Positions 55,719-62,873 of a stretch of DNA of 64,000 nt are shown here, in pieces (position 1 is the first letter of the stretch; each line of letters opens with the position of its first letter). The DNA is from Chloroflexota bacterium (GTDB taxonomy: Bacteria > Chloroflexota > Anaerolineae > Aggregatilineales > Phototrophicaceae), in contig JAIUNI010000001.1 in NCBI GenBank assembly GCA_020161935.1, positions 1,178,001 through 1,242,000 on the forward strand. Direction: 5' to 3'. The translations under genes and the position numbers were made by a program. The notes under the pieces were generated by a model that ran no database searches, was not told where the DNA came from, and saw only the letters and a list, made by a program, of their open reading frames with translations.

Positions 55719-56567
55719 CTACTGGCGTTTCCGCCCCTTAAGACACAAATTCACGGTTGAATGTCCCGGCGGTTCACTCATCACATTTGGACGATCAAAA
55801 AAGTTAAGCACCTTCAGCGCCAGATTAATGGGGTTAAGTAAGCTGCCATCGTTCTTGTCAAATGTTGTCCGGTCAGCTGCATTCGCCATCGATTGTGGCA
55901 GCGCCCCCGATTCGAGCAGCGGCTTTCCTAATCCATAAACAACATTGTGGATAAATGGAAAACTGTGATGCGTGAATGCCCGTTCTTCCTCAACCTCAAA
56001 TCCTGCCGCAAGTACACTTTCGCGCAGTTGCTGTGCCGTATACAACCGGACGTGGTTCGCCCATATCCCTGCCAGCGGCCCATTGCCAATATGCGTATTA
56101 AATAACGTTTCTAAAGTCTTATTGATCGGGTCCCACCAGAAGGGATAGTTCGCATTAGGCACGGTAATCGCGACCACGCCACCCGGTTTCAAAACGCGAT
56201 AGACTTCTTTTAGCCCGTCCACATCATGATCGATATGTTCCAAAATCTCGGACAATATAACACCATCGAAAGTATCATCAGGATATGGCAATCGGTATAT
56301 ATTGGCGTTTGTCAGTAGTAAATTGGGCAAATGACCAACGTTTTTCTTGGCCTTCTCAATCACAGGCCAATCAAGCTCCAACCCCACGAGCCGACATTGG
56401 CTCACATACCGGAACATATTCAGATAGAACCCACGACCGCAGGCACAATCCAATATAACCGATTGGTCGGTCGGTGCAATCCACTCAAAAATGGTTTGCA
56501 CACGCTTTTTAAAAGCCATGTCCGCTTCATTGCGCGTCATGTGCTGAATAGTTGCTAAATCAACCAC
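55719..56567 (-). CDS. Class I SAM-dependent methyltransferase
   Basis: 282 residues. The core is SVILDCACGRGFYLNMFR (motif I), VGLELDWPVIEKAKKNV, LLTNANIYRLPYPDDTFDGVILSEILEHI (motifs II-III) and LKEVYRVLKPGGVVAITVPN. It resembles UbiE/Methyltransf_11-type enzymes. Neighbours point to modification of a sugar or lipid-linked intermediate, although no residue shows this. It lies 41 bases after the GT4 gene, within the envelope cluster. Confidence 0.87.
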   Translation of the reverse strand: MVDLATIQHMTRNEADMAFKKRVQTIFEWIAPTDQSVILDCACGRGFYLNMFRYVSQCRLVGLELDWPVIEKAKKNVGHLPNLLLTNANIYRLPYPDDTFDGVILSEILEHIDHDVDGLKEVYRVLKPGGVVAITVPNANYPFWWDPINKTLETLFNTHIGNGPLAGIWANHVRLYTAQQLRESVLAAGFEVEEERAFTHHSFPFIHNVVYGLGKPLLESGALPQSMANAADRTTFDKNDGSLLNPINLALKVLNFFDRPNVMSEPPGHSTVNLCLKGRKRQ

Positions 56568-56608
56568 GTCTGTCCTATCCCTCGTTTAAGCCAATTCAGG
56601 GTCGCTGT

Positions 56609-57856
56609 TTACGATTTCGGTTGTGCATACTGGGCATATTCACGGAATACCGCTTCATACTGGTCAACCGTCCGCTTAAAGGAAAAAATTTCTTCAATCT
56701 CCCTTCTCGGCTTGATATATTCCTCACGTCCGGCAATAACATCAACTAATGCTTCACCAATTGACCACCAGTCCCCTGCTGTCGCCAACTTACCCATGCC
56801 CGTCACAGTCACTGGTACTCGACCACCCGGCGTATTGGTCATGACGACCGGCGTACCACTGAGCATAGCCTCAACCTGTACTAATGCAAAGCATTCACTG
56901 TCGCTGGTTAATGCCAGTACATCACAGGCAGCATAAAAATCCGCCATGTACTGCATATCATTCTTGAGGCCGAGGAAAATAAGCTGATCGCGATACTTGT
57001 TCACTAAGTCCTGATGTTTTTCCCACGTATCCTCATAGGCAATCTCGTACTCGCCACAAAATACAATCCGTGCATTTGGGTATCGTTGATTGATAACTTC
57101 CAACGCGCGAATGAGCAGGTCAGGTCGCTTTTCTTGAACAAATCGACCCGAAAACCCGATAACCGGCCCGCCATCTTTTGACCACTCGTTGCGTAAAGCG
57201 TTCGCATGTTCAAGGTTCGGTTCGGGTATTTGAATAGGGGGGTAAATTGGCGTGACTTTGTTCAAAAATGGCCGCAAGTAGTAGGAATGATCGGCATAAT
57301 CCTGACTATAGGCAATCAATCGTCCTGCCCGCTTCGCCATGAATTTGAACATCGCGAACATCGTATTTTGAATAACGCGGTTCGTGAACCCTTGCGGCAA
57401 AATGAGATCGCCATGATGGGTTGCCACAACCTTTCGCCCCGATATTTTAGCAAGAACACTGATTAAGGCCGTTTCCAGCATCGGCGTATTCACAAATACC
57501 ACGTCATGTTGTGCCATCAGCCCCAACGCCGCCCACGGATAAGCGGGCATAATGAGGCCACGACTGATCGGAATAGGCGGAGTCCACAAACGTACTACAC
57601 GTACGCCATTGTACATTTCGTCATCGCGTGGCAGTGATAATTTGTAGCGTGCGGTCAGTACTGTAACCTCATGTCCACGCCGCGCCAATTCTTCCGCGAC
57701 ATGCTGCACATGAATCGTTAAACCAGTCCGATGTGGTACGTAATACAAGAGGCACATCAGTATCTTCAGTTTTTGACCTGACTTACCCGCTGAGATAATC
57801 TCATCACTTAATTCATGAACAGCTTGCTGCTGTATATCGTGTTCCACAATCGTCAT
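56609..57856 (-). CDS. GT4-family glycosyltransferase
   Basis: 415 residues with a GT-B fold. The N-terminal domain begins KILMCLLYYVPHRTGLTIHVQHVAEELARRGHEVTVLTA. The C-terminal nucleotide-sugar domain has GFSGRFVQEKRPDLLIRALEVI, IVFCGEYEIAYEDTW and, at the donor site, ACDVLALTSDSECFALVQVEAMLSGTPVVMTNTPGG with the E-x7-E of the family. Substrates unknown; a cytoplasmic sugar transfer onto a lipid carrier is typical. It is 20 bases downstream of the flippase-like gene. Confidence 0.9.
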   Translation of the reverse strand: MTIVEHDIQQQAVHELSDEIISAGKSGQKLKILMCLLYYVPHRTGLTIHVQHVAEELARRGHEVTVLTARYKLSLPRDDEMYNGVRVVRLWTPPIPISRGLIMPAYPWAALGLMAQHDVVFVNTPMLETALISVLAKISGRKVVATHHGDLILPQGFTNRVIQNTMFAMFKFMAKRAGRLIAYSQDYADHSYYLRPFLNKVTPIYPPIQIPEPNLEHANALRNEWSKDGGPVIGFSGRFVQEKRPDLLIRALEVINQRYPNARIVFCGEYEIAYEDTWEKHQDLVNKYRDQLIFLGLKNDMQYMADFYAACDVLALTSDSECFALVQVEAMLSGTPVVMTNTPGGRVPVTVTGMGKLATAGDWWSIGEALVDVIAGREEYIKPRREIEEIFSFKRTVDQYEAVFREYAQYAQPKS

Positions 57857-57876
57857 GCTTCGAATAATCTCTCTGC

Positions 57877-58920
57877 TTAGGATTGGCGCATTTCTTGTAC
57901 GCCCTGTGAAAGCTGCTCGAGCGAAATACCTTCCTGTATAAAGCCAATGACCCCTGTCGTCGCGTGAACAATCAAATTAACGCCGTGTACGAGTACAGCG
58001 AATGCAAGCGCGGTTCCCGCAGGTTGAGCATATCCCATCGCACCGATTGCGAGGATGATCGAACCCTCATACGGCCCCACGTTTCCGGGTACCGCAGGCA
58101 CAGCAATCGCGAACGCTGCTGCCGCGATATACAGGAGTGTGGCTGCCCAGTTCGCCTGTTCATAGAAGGTAAACATCAATATATACCCGGCAACCGCCGA
58201 AAATCCCCAGCTAATCGCCGTCCAAGCTAACGCAGCAAGCAGAGCCGTTGGTCGTGTAAGTGGTTGCAGTCCGTCTAAAAAATGGTCAAGCCACTTTTGC
58301 AGTTGGTTTGCCAATGGACTATCCTCACGGCCTGCCCAACGCAGCACAGCATTTAATAACTGCCGTGCGGTTGCTCGTCGGCTAGCCAAACTAACCAACA
58401 CTAAAAACCCGATTAGTGCCGCTGCCCCGCTCAATACCGCACTCGCACGAATAACTTCCGGCACATCGCCGCCAGCTAGCGCTAATACCACCATCAGGAC
58501 AACCGCTAACAAATCAAGCAATCGCTCGACGATAATCGTACTCGCCGTTTTCATCGGTGGAACAGGCGGTGTTGCACGGGTAGATAAGTATATGCGAGCG
58601 ACCTCCCCCATCCGTAGCGGCAGCACGCCGTTGACGAGATAGGCAACGTTCATGATGCTGAAGGTACGTCGCAGCGGCAAATCGCCATGAAGCAAGACTT
58701 GCCACCGAAAAGCACGGGTAATGAGGCCAAGCAATAAAAAGATAATAGTCGGTACGACATAAATATAGCGTGCCTCAACAACCGCATCTTTGAATTGGGC
58801 AACGTCAACTTGTGACGCGATAAAATAGATCGCCCCTAAGCTAACAATTATGCCTAATAGCCCAACACGCCAACGTTTCAACAGGAGACAGCGCCTTTCT
58901 GAACCTCGGAAGGTTGGCAT
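57877..58920 (-). CDS. LPG-synthase-TM/flippase-like membrane protein
   Basis: 347 residues from the ATG at 58920 with AAGGA seven bases upstream. About eight hydrophobic helices. Family blocks of PF03706 (lysylphosphatidylglycerol synthase TM region, UPF0104) are visible: LLGLITRAFRWQVLLHGD, NVAYLVNGVLPLRMGEVARIYL, ASTIIVERLLDLLAVVLMVV and AVPAVPGNVGPYEGSIILAIGAMG. Some members move lipids, others are of unknown role; without the catalytic aminoacyl-transfer domain it cannot make lysyl-phosphatidylglycerol. It heads the minus-strand envelope cluster. Confidence 0.88.
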   Translation of the reverse strand: MPTFRGSERRCLLLKRWRVGLLGIIVSLGAIYFIASQVDVAQFKDAVVEARYIYVVPTIIFLLLGLITRAFRWQVLLHGDLPLRRTFSIMNVAYLVNGVLPLRMGEVARIYLSTRATPPVPPMKTASTIIVERLLDLLAVVLMVVLALAGGDVPEVIRASAVLSGAAALIGFLVLVSLASRRATARQLLNAVLRWAGREDSPLANQLQKWLDHFLDGLQPLTRPTALLAALAWTAISWGFSAVAGYILMFTFYEQANWAATLLYIAAAAFAIAVPAVPGNVGPYEGSIILAIGAMGYAQPAGTALAFAVLVHGVNLIVHATTGVIGFIQEGISLEQLSQGVQEMRQS

Positions 58921-59082
58921 TATACTATCCTTCACAAATCCCTGCCGAGACTCAACTCTCCAGCATCACTTTGGAGACGAAGAATACACAAATACAGTTC
59001 TGGATATAGAAATCATCACGGCACTTGGCGTTTGTGGCTCTAAAAAATCAGGATAACTTTCCTGCGCGGCGGTTACAGGTTA

Positions 59083-59612
59083 ATGCTAAGATCGGATTTT
59101 TATCAATTGAGAGCCGGGTGTTCTACTCATCATCTATTGGGTTTGGCATGGTTAATACGTGGATTCCCGAAAACCTTGATTTTCTCTAACCTTATTACCA
59201 ATGCCATCAAGTACAGTGATAAGGCTGAAAAGTCGATTGAAATCGGCGGTTTAAATAACGAACAGCCAAACTATGTTACTCTATCAGAAATGTTCTCCGC
59301 CGGGCATCATAATGGGTTCAGTTGTGCAGCCAACCGAAACTCGCTTTTGGGTCAAAGATAATGGCATCGGCATTCAAGCAAAAGATTATGACCAAGTGTT
59401 GGTGATGTTCAAGAAACTGAACAACAAAAAATATAAGGGAACAGGGATAGGTCTCGCTACGTGCAAAGCGATAGTCGAAAAGCATAGGGGGGGCAAATTT
59501 GGTTTGAGTCAGAATTCGGTAAAGGCACGGCTTTTTACTTCACCATCCCTAATCGAACCCCACAGAGTCAAGACGATCACTCTTATTTACAGAGCTAGCA
59601 AATCTTACTTGA
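59083..59612 (+). pseudogene. Remnant of a sensor histidine kinase ATPase domain
   Basis: The pieces of a HATPase domain lie in three frames. SNLITNAIKYSDKAEKSIEIG (N box) is in the frame of 59083. RFWVKDNGIGIQAKDYDQ and KGTGIGLATCKAIVEKH (G1, G2) are in the frame of 59273. After a run of G residues near 59490 the third frame reads IWFESEFGKGTAFYFTIPN, the C-terminal end of such kinases. At least two frameshifts and no upstream sensor or HisKA region remain, so it is decayed. The remnant resembles phytochrome- or hybrid-type kinases. It lies just before tRNA-Gly; the region from 58921 to 59082 contains nothing recognisable. Confidence 0.8.
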
Positions 59613-59664
59613 GACTGTTATCGGTACACTTTACCGTCACTAGCCTTAAAACAACGCCCCATTC

Positions 59665-59693
59665 TTGACATCCCTACCCTCCCCCCCTATAAT
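59665..59693 (+). promoter_or_regulatory. Consensus sigma70 promoter for tRNA-Gly
   Basis: TTGACA, exactly 17 bases, TATAAT: a 12/12 match to the consensus. Transcription would start around 59700, six bases before the tRNA. Confidence 0.88.
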
Positions 59694-59699
59694 GCTTCT

Positions 59700-59981
59700 C
59701 TATATGCGGGTGTAGCTCAGTTGGTAGAGCGTTTGCTTCCCAAGCAAAATGTCAGGGGTTCGAGTCCCCTTACCCGCTTCTGGTATCCGACCCGCCATTT
59801 CAATCGGCGGATCAGCCTCAATCTCCACACCCTGAACCTTGATACTCACCTCGCACCCAAGCGCTTTTAGTTCACGCTTTAGGTTTTGCAACCCAGCTAC
59901 AGCGAATAGAATATCCACGCCCTGCCCTTCGATCTTTGCGATCTTCAACTTAACCCTGCTGTTTGGCTTTTTGATGGGCAT
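59700..59981 (-). CDS. Element-borne protein ending antisense in tRNA-Gly
   Basis: 93 residues from the ATG at 59981, which has AAGGAG seven bases upstream, a strong ribosome-binding site within the end of the integrase gene. Residues 1-67 are element-specific: a basic start (MPIKKPNSRVKLKIAK) and a segment FAVAGLQNLKRELKAL of helical character, followed by short beta-like stretches. From residue 68 the chain is the tRNA-Gly antisense translation (GTRTPDILLGKQTLY and on), and the stop lies in host DNA. The N-terminal part may be a small element protein, perhaps excisionase-like or regulatory, though nothing shows this. Confidence 0.6.
   Translation of the reverse strand: MPIKKPNSRVKLKIAKIEGQGVDILFAVAGLQNLKRELKALGCEVSIKVQGVEIEADPPIEMAGRIPEAGKGTRTPDILLGKQTLYQLSYTRI
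59706..59778 (+). tRNA. tRNA-Gly(CCC), integration site
   Basis: A 73-nt cloverleaf: acceptor GCGGGTG/TACCCGC (last pair G-U) with U discriminator, D-arm GCTC...GAGC, anticodon arm TTTGC-TTCCCAA-GCAAA giving anticodon CCC, T-arm AGGGG TTCGAGT CCCCT. No encoded CCA. Element genes, including a tyrosine recombinase reading toward it, start directly at its 3' end, the usual att arrangement. Element insertion leaves the tRNA intact. Confidence 0.96.
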
Positions 59982-60891
59982 CTGCAATCTCCTTTAACTT
60001 ATCTTTCCGAATCTGATTGATGAGTTGACCCATTGGACTGTAGCGATTATGAGCCTCGCTGATCTGGAGATCAGTGAACGCAATGTAATGGTCAACCGTG
60101 GTGTTGATACTGTTGTGGCCCAGCAGCTTCGAGAGCGTCACTAAGTCGCCGCCGTTGAGGATGTACTGTGTCGCAAACAGATCACGCCACCGATGGGCGC
60201 TGATGCGACCTTCCACCCCTACCCGCCGGGCAATCCTTTTGAGCATCTGACCGATACCGTTGGGCAGCAGCCGATCCAGTGTGTCCAGATCGTAAAAGAG
60301 CGCGTCAGTCTGTACCCTCACGGCCAGCCACTCCCTCACGATCACGTTAGTGAACTGCGTAAACTTCACCGCACGAATTTTGTTGCCCTTCCCTCTCATA
60401 ACCATGATGGTATTGCTCTCCATATGCAGATCAGCAATGTTCATTTGAGAGATTTCATTCCGTCGGCAGCCAGTATCTAGCAGCAGCGCCATGATCGCAC
60501 GATTGCGAATACCGATCACTCGCTCACCGGCATTCTTGAAGAGCAGCCGAACGTCTTCCATCCGTGCTGGCTGAGGGTTAGGCTTGGGCGGTTTGGGATA
60601 GGCAATATTCCGCATCGGATTTAAGAGGTCATACTCACGATGCGCCCACGCCCAGAATTTATGCAGCGCCCGACGGTGGCCCTTCACTGTTTCCTCTTCA
60701 TAACCCTGCTCTGGCAGCGCCGTGATATAGTGCCGAAGGTCGTGAGCTGATACATCTTTTAACTCAACACCAACGTTCTGATCGGCATATGCGCCCAGCA
60801 GCGAACGATACCAACGAACGGTTGAGGCACTGGAGCCATCAGCCTCTTGGGCCAGTATGAATTCAGCGAGCGCGTCTTGAAGGGTGGTCAT
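59950..60891 (-). CDS. Tyrosine recombinase/integrase
   Basis: 313 residues from the ATG at 60891. The SAM-like N-terminal DNA-binding domain spans about 5-95. The catalytic domain has Arg in DTGCRRNEIS (about residue 143), Lys in RGKGNKIRAVKF, HRWR at about 233-236 (His and second Arg), LLGH at about 259, and the nucleophile Tyr at about 269 in TTVDHYIAF, so the catalytic set is complete. It is XerC/D-like in size. Its start shares ATGA with the upstream zinc-ribbon gene, and its end overlaps the 93-aa gene by 32 bases. It points toward tRNA-Gly and is presumed to act there. Confidence 0.93.
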   Translation of the reverse strand: MTTLQDALAEFILAQEADGSSASTVRWYRSLLGAYADQNVGVELKDVSAHDLRHYITALPEQGYEEETVKGHRRALHKFWAWAHREYDLLNPMRNIAYPKPPKPNPQPARMEDVRLLFKNAGERVIGIRNRAIMALLLDTGCRRNEISQMNIADLHMESNTIMVMRGKGNKIRAVKFTQFTNVIVREWLAVRVQTDALFYDLDTLDRLLPNGIGQMLKRIARRVGVEGRISAHRWRDLFATQYILNGGDLVTLSKLLGHNSINTTVDHYIAFTDLQISEAHNRYSPMGQLINQIRKDKLKEIADAHQKAKQQG

Positions 60892-61091
60892 TTCATGCTG
60901 CTCGGAACTTTTGCAAAGCATGTCGGGCAGATGTAAAAAACCTGTTCATCGGCTTGGATCGCCGTCCAATTTGATTCCACCTTTGGGTCTGATTGCTGCT
61001 CTTTTTTGCACATGACGCACGTCATCATCTCGCCTTGAAACAACAGACCTACAGTTTTTTTGCCACCTGTGTGGACGGTTTTCTTTTTCAT
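60888..61091 (-). CDS. Small zinc-ribbon protein
   Basis: 67 residues from the ATG at 61091, which shares ATGA with the exonuclease stop. Two CxxC pairs (CVMC and CPTC), about 30 residues apart, form a zinc ribbon; the N-terminus is basic (MKKKTVHTGGKK). No family recognised. Its end overlaps the integrase start in ATGA, giving a three-gene translationally coupled block. A DNA- or RNA-binding accessory to either neighbour is plausible. Confidence 0.72.
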   Translation of the reverse strand: MKKKTVHTGGKKTVGLLFQGEMMTCVMCKKEQQSDPKVESNWTAIQADEQVFYICPTCFAKVPSSMK

Positions 61092-61651
61092 TTCACAGCC
61101 TCTGCCATTGCCCGACAGACGGCCAGCGTCATCTGGCAATCACCCAGAGCACTGTGAGCATCAATTACTGGCGGGTTGTAATAACGGGACGCGGTGCTGA
61201 GGGTCTGCCACTTATAGGACTGGTGGTAGGAATTCCACTCGCCATAGATTTCTGCAAAGGTTTCCATTGCACACCACCACCGGCTGAGTGTCCTCCAATC
61301 GGTTTTAGCTAGACCAATGGCATCAGCCGACTGGTGAAGCATCTTGCGGTCGTAGAGTGCGTTATAGACAATCACATTCATGCCTGAGAGCAACCCCACG
61401 AGATTTGTAACTACCCCCGCAAAATTGGGGGCGCTCATCACCATATCGTTGGTAATCCCATGTATCCGGGTCGCATCTGCCGGAATAGGTTTGGCAGGCT
61501 TAACGTAGGTATCCATCAACACATGCCCATGTGAATTAACAACCGCAATCTGGCAAATCTCATCCCACCGATTGAGGCCGGTGGTTTCTGTGTCCAGAAC
61601 CACAAAGTTGCCGCTCCGAATGACCTGTACAATGTTGTGTGTCTCTAGCAT
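61088..61651 (-). CDS. DnaQ-like 3'-5' exonuclease (DEDD family)
   Basis: 187 residues. ExoI FVVLDTETTGLNRW (D20, E22), exoII-like YNALYDRKMLHQ, and exoIII DAHSALGDCQMT (H and D) are present, so the metal-binding DEDDh set is complete; HGITNDMV is the usual linking block. It resembles the DNA polymerase III epsilon/RNase T group. It could degrade DNA during element replication or serve another nucleolytic step. Its last four bases overlap the zinc-ribbon gene. Confidence 0.88.
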   Translation of the reverse strand: MLETHNIVQVIRSGNFVVLDTETTGLNRWDEICQIAVVNSHGHVLMDTYVKPAKPIPADATRIHGITNDMVMSAPNFAGVVTNLVGLLSGMNVIVYNALYDRKMLHQSADAIGLAKTDWRTLSRWWCAMETFAEIYGEWNSYHQSYKWQTLSTASRYYNPPVIDAHSALGDCQMTLAVCRAMAEAVK

Positions 61652-61712
61652 CGTCGATTACCTTTTCTGCTGGTGTAACAGCTTTGAACTTGATTTTGTT
61701 AGGATTTCTCAG

Positions 61713-62651
61713 CTAATTTGCTTCGGTAGTACCATGCCCGTTGGCGCTCAGAGTCAGTGGCATATTTACGTGGTCGTCCAGCATTAGGCCGCCACCCTCC
61801 CCAAAAGGGACGGCTCCCTGCTTGGGTTTGACCTCCTCCACCGGCTGCTGCACATCTGGCGTATAAACCTCTACAGCCACGGCTGGCTCATACGCCCAGC
61901 GATCACGGGCCATCTCGCGCTCGACAGCGCCATACTTGAATCCGCGCGGTGCGTCGGCATACTCCTTATTCTTTTTGACCAGCGCCGCCCACACTTCTTG
62001 ACGGAAGACCGGCAGATAATCCGGGTGGCTGGTTGCATCAGCGGTGGCTGCCTCCCAGATCGCCACGGCTTGCAGGTAGTTGGTGTCCACTTCCGACCGG
62101 CGCTTGAGCATTTGCACGATCAGATGCTCCAGCTTCAAACCAATGCCGATGGTGAAGATCGGCGCGAGAATAGACTCCAGCGCACCGATGCCACTCTGCC
62201 AGTTAGCGACGGTCACGAACAGCAGCGCCACAAACGCCAGTGCTAGGTAAACCCAATGCCGCCAGCCGTGCCGGTACAAACCGAACATCACCATAAACAG
62301 AATCATGCTGCCCTCTGCGAGCGGGATCATGAACCATTGATGGATCGCCACATAAGCATCGCGGCTGATGATCGTGCCAGCTTGGGACAGCCCGGCCACT
62401 TCATAGCTTTGATTAGCCAGCGCTCCCATATGGCTGATGATGTGGACAGACGACACCAGCAGCGCCGGTACAAACACCACCAGCGCGATGATGTCGAGGA
62501 TCGTCCACAGCGGCGCGAGTTCCCGCAGGAATTGTTTACGAGTAGGTTTGTCACCGATGCGCTTGGCGACCCGCTCTAAAGCCTTTTCGCGTGCTTCGTC
62601 ATACTGTCGTGTGGTTAGGGGCATCAAGCCCTCAACGGTTAAATCGGTCAT
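61713..62651 (-). CDS. Polytopic membrane protein of the integrated element
   Basis: 312 residues, start supported by GAGGAG before the ATG. About four hydrophobic helices (around 50-70, 105-125, 132-150 and 155-175: LDIIALVVFVPALLVSSV; WFMIPLAEGSMILFMVMFG; VYLALAFVALLFVTVA; LAPIFTIGIGLKL). A soluble C-terminal region of about 140 residues is charged and acidic. No family recognised. Membrane proteins with soluble tails in such elements are sometimes conjugation- or entry-related, but nothing here supports a specific role. Confidence 0.65.
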   Translation of the reverse strand: MTDLTVEGLMPLTTRQYDEAREKALERVAKRIGDKPTRKQFLRELAPLWTILDIIALVVFVPALLVSSVHIISHMGALANQSYEVAGLSQAGTIISRDAYVAIHQWFMIPLAEGSMILFMVMFGLYRHGWRHWVYLALAFVALLFVTVANWQSGIGALESILAPIFTIGIGLKLEHLIVQMLKRRSEVDTNYLQAVAIWEAATADATSHPDYLPVFRQEVWAALVKKNKEYADAPRGFKYGAVEREMARDRWAYEPAVAVEVYTPDVQQPVEEVKPKQGAVPFGEGGGLMLDDHVNMPLTLSANGHGTTEAN

Positions 62652-62691
62652 GCTGTCTCCTCGTGGTTGTAAAATTAGTTTTTCCGGTTTT

Positions 62692-62835
62692 GTTGCTACC
62701 GTTGCTACCGGTCGCAGTCTAAATAGGTGTTTGTGACTGAGAAATTGCGTGCAGTGCGAGCCATGAGTGTGTTGCTACAGTGCTGCTACACTACGGGAAA
62801 AGAGTTGCTACCAGTGCTGCTACAAAAGTAGCAAC
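62692..62835. repeat. Iteron-like GTTGCTAC repeat cluster
   Basis: GTTGCTAC at 62692, 62701, 62771 and 62804, the variant GCTGCTAC at 62782 and 62816, and the inverse GTAGCAAC at 62828. They come in pairs with 9-12 base spacing, about one helical turn. The last direct copy and the inverse form an 8-bp inverted repeat (62804-62811 / 62828-62835). The cluster fills the only sizeable gap in the element, next to the primase-helicase gene, where a replication origin or initiator-binding site would be expected. Confidence 0.7.
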
Positions 62836-62873
62836 AGTAGGAGCTAAAGCAGCTCATATTCTTCACAAACCAA

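Noticed and set aside
59083..59668. Two overlapping plus-strand genes, each a small kinase-like protein
   Set aside because: Their motifs belong to one HATPase domain split over three frames, so they are one pseudogene.
59703..59778. Conserved C-terminal GTRTPD domain in the 93-residue protein
   Set aside because: It is the antisense translation of tRNA-Gly and not a protein domain.
62641..62736. Val-Ala-Thr repeats as a coding tandem repeat
   Set aside because: The VATVAT reading comes from the GTTGCTACC DNA repeats; the copies downstream are out of frame and of differing spacing, as for DNA-binding sites.
62692..62835. CRISPR array
   Set aside because: Repeats are 8 bases with irregular 9-70 base spacing, no spacers of constant size and no cas genes.
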